A DNA stretch of 64,000 nucleotides, taken from the NCBI GenBank assembly GCA_002914845.1, contig JXTC01000739.1, forward strand, positions 31,542 to 95,541, written 5' to 3'. The notes under the pieces were generated by a model, which did not search any database, was not told the origin of the DNA, and saw only the letters and a list, made by a program, of their open reading frames with translations. The translations under genes were made by a program, and so were the position numbers. How positions within the stretch are numbered: position 1 is the first letter of the stretch; every line of letters starts with the position of its first letter. Shown here in pieces: positions 60,752-64,000 of this stretch. The stretch comes from Trema orientale. Taxonomy: Eukaryota > Streptophyta > Magnoliopsida > Rosales > Cannabaceae.

Positions 60752-62494
60752 TTATGTTACTGGTTGCGCTGAACCGTAGGAAGTTCCCTCTTGATTAAAA
60801 TTACTCCCACTTGATTGGAAATAGGAAATAGTAGTCCAGATCACTCGAAAGAGTAGGATCGCCACAAATACAGTGCCACCAAGGGTGCAGACAACCTGAC
60901 AACAAAATCACGACGCTATCAGTGGTCGTATTGCTTCTTCTAGTCAAGTTAAACCAATAATACAACTATACAAACCAGAATGACAGAAGAAATTAATCTT
61001 CTAAAGGATTGAACAATCATTTAATGTGAAAAAACTACGCATGTTCATTAAAAGGAATCGGACTTATGGACCTTGTAAGTACTTGTTATATTAAATCGTT
61101 TGCGTTATCTTGAATTTTACTTGCCCAAAATACCAAATGGGATCATAAAAAGTCTCACTTAACAACTTGTTGCATTTGACATAAGTTTTAGCACATGTTT
61201 CAGAAGATAGCTGCGATTATGCTAAAATGAAAAGCTGGCAATATTCCTTGTCTCCATAAACGCATGTAGATTGTAATTATCTGAAAGGTTGTGATGAAGC
61301 AGTAAATGGAATCTACTAAAGAGATGAGCACTAGCAAAGCAAATACCTCAAGAAGAGCTTTAACAATTGAAAGTGAAGCCAATAGCAGAAGCCCATCAAC
61401 TGCAAAAGATACCTGTCCCATTCATAAATGGGAGAAATGAGAAAAGAAGGGAACATCAAAAAAGAAGGATAGATAAAGGAAATAAGAGAATTAGCATAGT
61501 TTTATAACCTTCCATGCGTTGCACATGCGAATATGCAGCATTAAGAAATAAAACCAAAAGAATGATATATCCTATAGCCTGGAGAATAACATTTAATACA
61601 AGTGTGTAAAAGAATAAGATAAGGCCAAACTCTGTGTAATTTATATGATATGGCGTGAGCATACCACTCAGAGTCAGAGGACACTTTAATTTTGAGAGTG
61701 ATTCTATTAACTGACTCCTTATAAACCAGTGAGTAGTGACACACCCTCAAGTATACCAAACATGAGTGCAACCACCAAAGTATTCCCTATATATTTATTA
61801 AAATGAGAGCTTTAACTTTGTATTATGCAATAATATTTGCATGTAACTGCATGCCAAAGTATCAATAATGTCACTTGCAAATAATTTAAAAAAAAAAAAA
61901 TGCCCCTTTGAAGCTACACATGTAATATCGTCATATAGTATGAAAGCCCAGAATTTTTTTATCTTCCTCCCATCAAAAGTAAATAAAAAAAAAATACAGG
62001 AATACAAAGAATTACCAACTGGGTTGATATGGCCGGAGGCAAAACAGAGCGAGAGGCCTTCTTTGCACGCTTAGAGATCTTCTTAACCATACTTCGCAGA
62101 AACCTTATCAACAGATCAACACTGCTCTCCGTTTCCTGTTCATCGTCACTCTCGTCGTCCTCGGCCAGATCATCACCGTCGAAAAAGAAAGCCTCATCAA
62201 TGATCTCATGGGTCTCTTTAGGGGTCGAATTGTTCGGCTGAGATAACAAATATCGCAAATAAATAGTAATGAAAACTGAACTTGATAAGAGTTGTTGTGA
62301 TGTGGAAGAAATGAAACCTTTCCATGGCGATGAATGTTGATTCTGTGGTTTCTGGGAAAGGTCTGGTTATGGAGAGGGAATGAGACCTTGACACGTGGCG
62401 CGTGTGAACGTGAGGAGTGGACGAGCTCGGTGGTGGTGGTGGTGGTGGTGACTGTGGAGAACCGTGAGGATGATAAGTATAACGCGGTGGCCAT
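60752..62494 (-). CDS. Plastid-type membrane protein, SHW1-like
   Basis: Four exons join in phase to 202 aa: 62318-62494, 62016-62237, 61347-61412 and 60752-60895. The start at 62494 (MATALYLSSSRFSTVTTTTT) gives a serine/threonine- and arginine-rich, acid-free first 58 residues, as in chloroplast transit peptides. It is followed by EIIDEAFFFDGDDLAEDD, an acidic run to about residue 98, then a basic helix (MVKKISKRAKKASRS). Two adjacent hydrophobic segments follow (about 134-155 and 157-181), and the tail is polar. The arrangement and the phrase SSVDLLIRFLRSM recall Arabidopsis SHORT HYPOCOTYL IN WHITE LIGHT 1 (At1g69935, about 200 aa), a regulator of seedling light responses reported to interact with HY5 and COP1. 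I am fairly but not fully sure of this name; a generic plastid membrane protein is the alternative. Confidence 0.8.
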
Positions 62495-63330
62495 TGGAAA
62501 AAACAAAATCCGGAAATATGATCACAGGGGCCTCTTGGCTTATCCAGTTTTGAGCATTTTCTTGGGCTAGGATGCTTATAAGCCCCAGTCTAGAGTGGGC
62601 TTCATGGTTATGCATTGAGGGCCCATTAACGTCTGCCACGGCAACAACATGAACCCAAGAGAGAAATTAGAGAGTATTTATTTATTTTTTCAGAACTTCA
62701 TTTAGTAAATGTCCCCAAAGAAGGAGAAACGCTACAAACTTATTTTGATTAACTTCCAGTTTTTTTGTGAAAATTACACCTAATACTCATTTTTTAAAAC
62801 TTATTTAAAAAATACCCGTTTCTAAAATTTCTTTCAAAAATACCCGTTTTTACGATCCATATTTCATATAAAAAATATGAGTGGTCCACATTTACAATGT
62901 AAATTTTGTCCATGAGATACACATTTCATGTGTAAAATATGAACGGTACATATTTTAAAATATGTGCCAATTTTGAGCGTAAATTTTATTCATGAAATGT
63001 GGACCGCAGTATACATTTAATACATGAAATATATACTGTGGTCTACATTTTATGTATAAAACAGTGGTGGTCTACATTTCTCCAAAAAAAAGGTATAAAA
63101 AACGGGTATTTATGAAATAAAAATAAAAAACGAGTATTTATGAAAATATGGTTTTAAAAACGGGTATTTATGAACTTTTTCTTTTTTTGTTTTGATAAAT
63201 TGAAAATAAAAGTAAAAATTTTGTTTTGATTTTCAATTTTTATAAACAAGAAACATGCTTAACAAATTTTATTTCACTATTTGTTTCCAAAAACAATAAA
63301 GTGGAAATAATGAGATAGAAAGTCATATAG
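62495..63330. repeat. SHW1-like upstream region and a foldback repeat
   Basis: The first 150-250 bases are the probable promoter and leader of the SHW1-like gene. From about 62790 to 63175 the left side carries AAAATACCCGTTT twice, and the right side carries AAAAACGGGTATTTATGAA and close variants three times, in inverted orientation. Between them TCCACATTT and ACATTTCATG words alternate on both strands. It is a short foldback-type repeat without coding capacity; the exact ends are not fixed. Confidence 0.6.
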
Positions 63331-63501
63331 CCAACTAGAGCTAGCTCAGTTGGTCCAAGACTTGAGGGATGTGTATGTGAGTTTGGAAAGATCATGGTTC
63401 ATGCTTTGGTAGAGTGTATGTATGTGTTATTTTTATTTAAATTTATAGTAAGTAGTGTCATTAGTTAAGTCATATCTTTTTTTAAAAAAAAAAATATAGA
63501 A
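63331..63501 (+). mobile_element. tRNA-derived SINE with 12-bp target duplication
   Basis: The head contains TAGCTCAGTTGGT (pol III A-box type, as in tRNA genes) at 63341-63353 and, about 45 bases later, GATCATGGTTCATGC (B-box-like). The tail is AT-rich and ends in an A-run. The element is flanked by the direct repeat AAAGTCATATAG (63319-63330 and 63502-63513), which proves insertion by target-primed reverse transcription. It is too diverged from a tRNA to be a tRNA gene. Confidence 0.8.
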
Positions 63502-64000
63502 AAAGTCATATAGACTTATATTTATGTATGTATATATATATATATATGTATGTACGCACTTGTATACAAATATTTGTATGTTCTTTTGTTTTCGAAATTT
63601 GTTTTAAAAAATAAAGATATTAGAGATTTTTTGTTACTTTTTGTTTTTGAAATTTTTGTTAACAATTTTTAAAAACAAAAAATAAAAAACAAAAATAAGG
63701 TTGTCAAGCAAAATTCTATTTTTTTTTTCCATTTTTCTGTTTAAAAAAAGAAAAAATAAAAAACAAAAGTCAATCCAATCAAGACCTAAATAGCTGATTT
63801 CACGCTATATTTATATGGGGGTTATAGAAATGTGACCAAATTTTGGGCTCAATTTCAATAAGTGTCCCTTTGTCAAATGTTATAGCAAAATGTTCGGTAT
63901 ATATGCTTATATACCAAATGTAAAATTTTATATACCAAGTATAAAAAATTATATACCCAGTGCATTTCAGTACAGTAACTAAAATTGGTAGATATGTGTA
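63502..64000. repeat. AT-rich DNA ending in a dispersed repeat cut by the window edge
   Basis: After a TA-rich run (63520-63560), the stretch from about 63819 to the end matches 41742-41915 (shared GACCAAATTTT.GG, GTCAA.TGTTATAG, AAAATGTTCGGTATATAT, CATTTCAG). The repeat continues past the window, so its nature cannot be settled here. Confidence 0.6.

Noticed and set aside
63341-63412. A possible tRNA gene (TAGCTCAGTTGGT and GGTTCATGC).
   Set aside because: The expected cloverleaf pairings are not seen, and the sequence continues into an A-tailed element with a target duplication, so it is a SINE.

Overview
This is a 64 kb stretch of nuclear DNA from a flowering plant, most likely a eudicot. 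The evidence is spliced genes with short exons and AT-rich introns, very AT-rich intergenic DNA, several kinds of small plant transposons, and proteins of plant-only or plant-typical families. One ambiguous base (N at 42526) shows it comes from a draft assembly. Species-level assignment is not possible from the sequence alone.

Six genes can be modelled, five of them with every splice junction resolved in phase. From left to right: a single-exon secreted leucine-rich-repeat protein (12486-14402, minus); the exocyst subunit EXO84A (18265-21691, minus, 7 exons, 769 aa); a CW14/DUF1336 (EDR2_C domain) protein with a myristoylation signal (25767-29550, minus, 9 exons, 508 aa); a coiled-coil protein of unknown function (37567-41663, minus, about 14 exons, carrying an apparent one-base frameshift); a BIGPETAL-type bHLH transcription factor (57780-60093, plus, 6 exons, 293 aa); and a small plastid-type membrane protein resembling SHORT HYPOCOTYL IN WHITE LIGHT 1 (60752-62494, minus, 4 exons, 202 aa). 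They act in separate processes (exocytosis, membrane-associated signalling, petal and organ growth, light signalling). As far as I recall, EXO84A, CW14 and BIGPETAL orthologues lie near each other in the duplicated Arabidopsis At1g10 and At1g59 regions, so the window probably preserves an ancestral gene order expanded by repeats.

Gene relics lie between the genes: a broken F-box gene (2142-2984), a stray second copy of the 3' end of the CW14 gene (3993-4410, inverted relative to the parent), a COG5 first-exon fragment with stops and frameshifts (16747-17190), and a Ty1/copia RNase H relic (11280-11825) next to a 5'-truncated LINE.

The rest is repeat-rich intergenic DNA. Several elements can be bounded to the base by their target-site duplications: a hAT MITE (1020-1586), a larger hAT element (7790-8804) with a Tourist-like element nested in it (8115-8407), a family of four short Mutator-like MITEs with 9-bp duplications (23781, 24006, 25263, 43001), a 979-bp foldback element (34373-35351), a second Tourist-like element (51477-51894), a LINE tail and a SINE. 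No RNA gene, CRISPR array or clearly new multi-gene system was found. The more unusual signals are three GC-AG introns in two neighbouring genes, the frameshift in the coiled-coil gene, the dispersed CW14 tail, and the MITE family.
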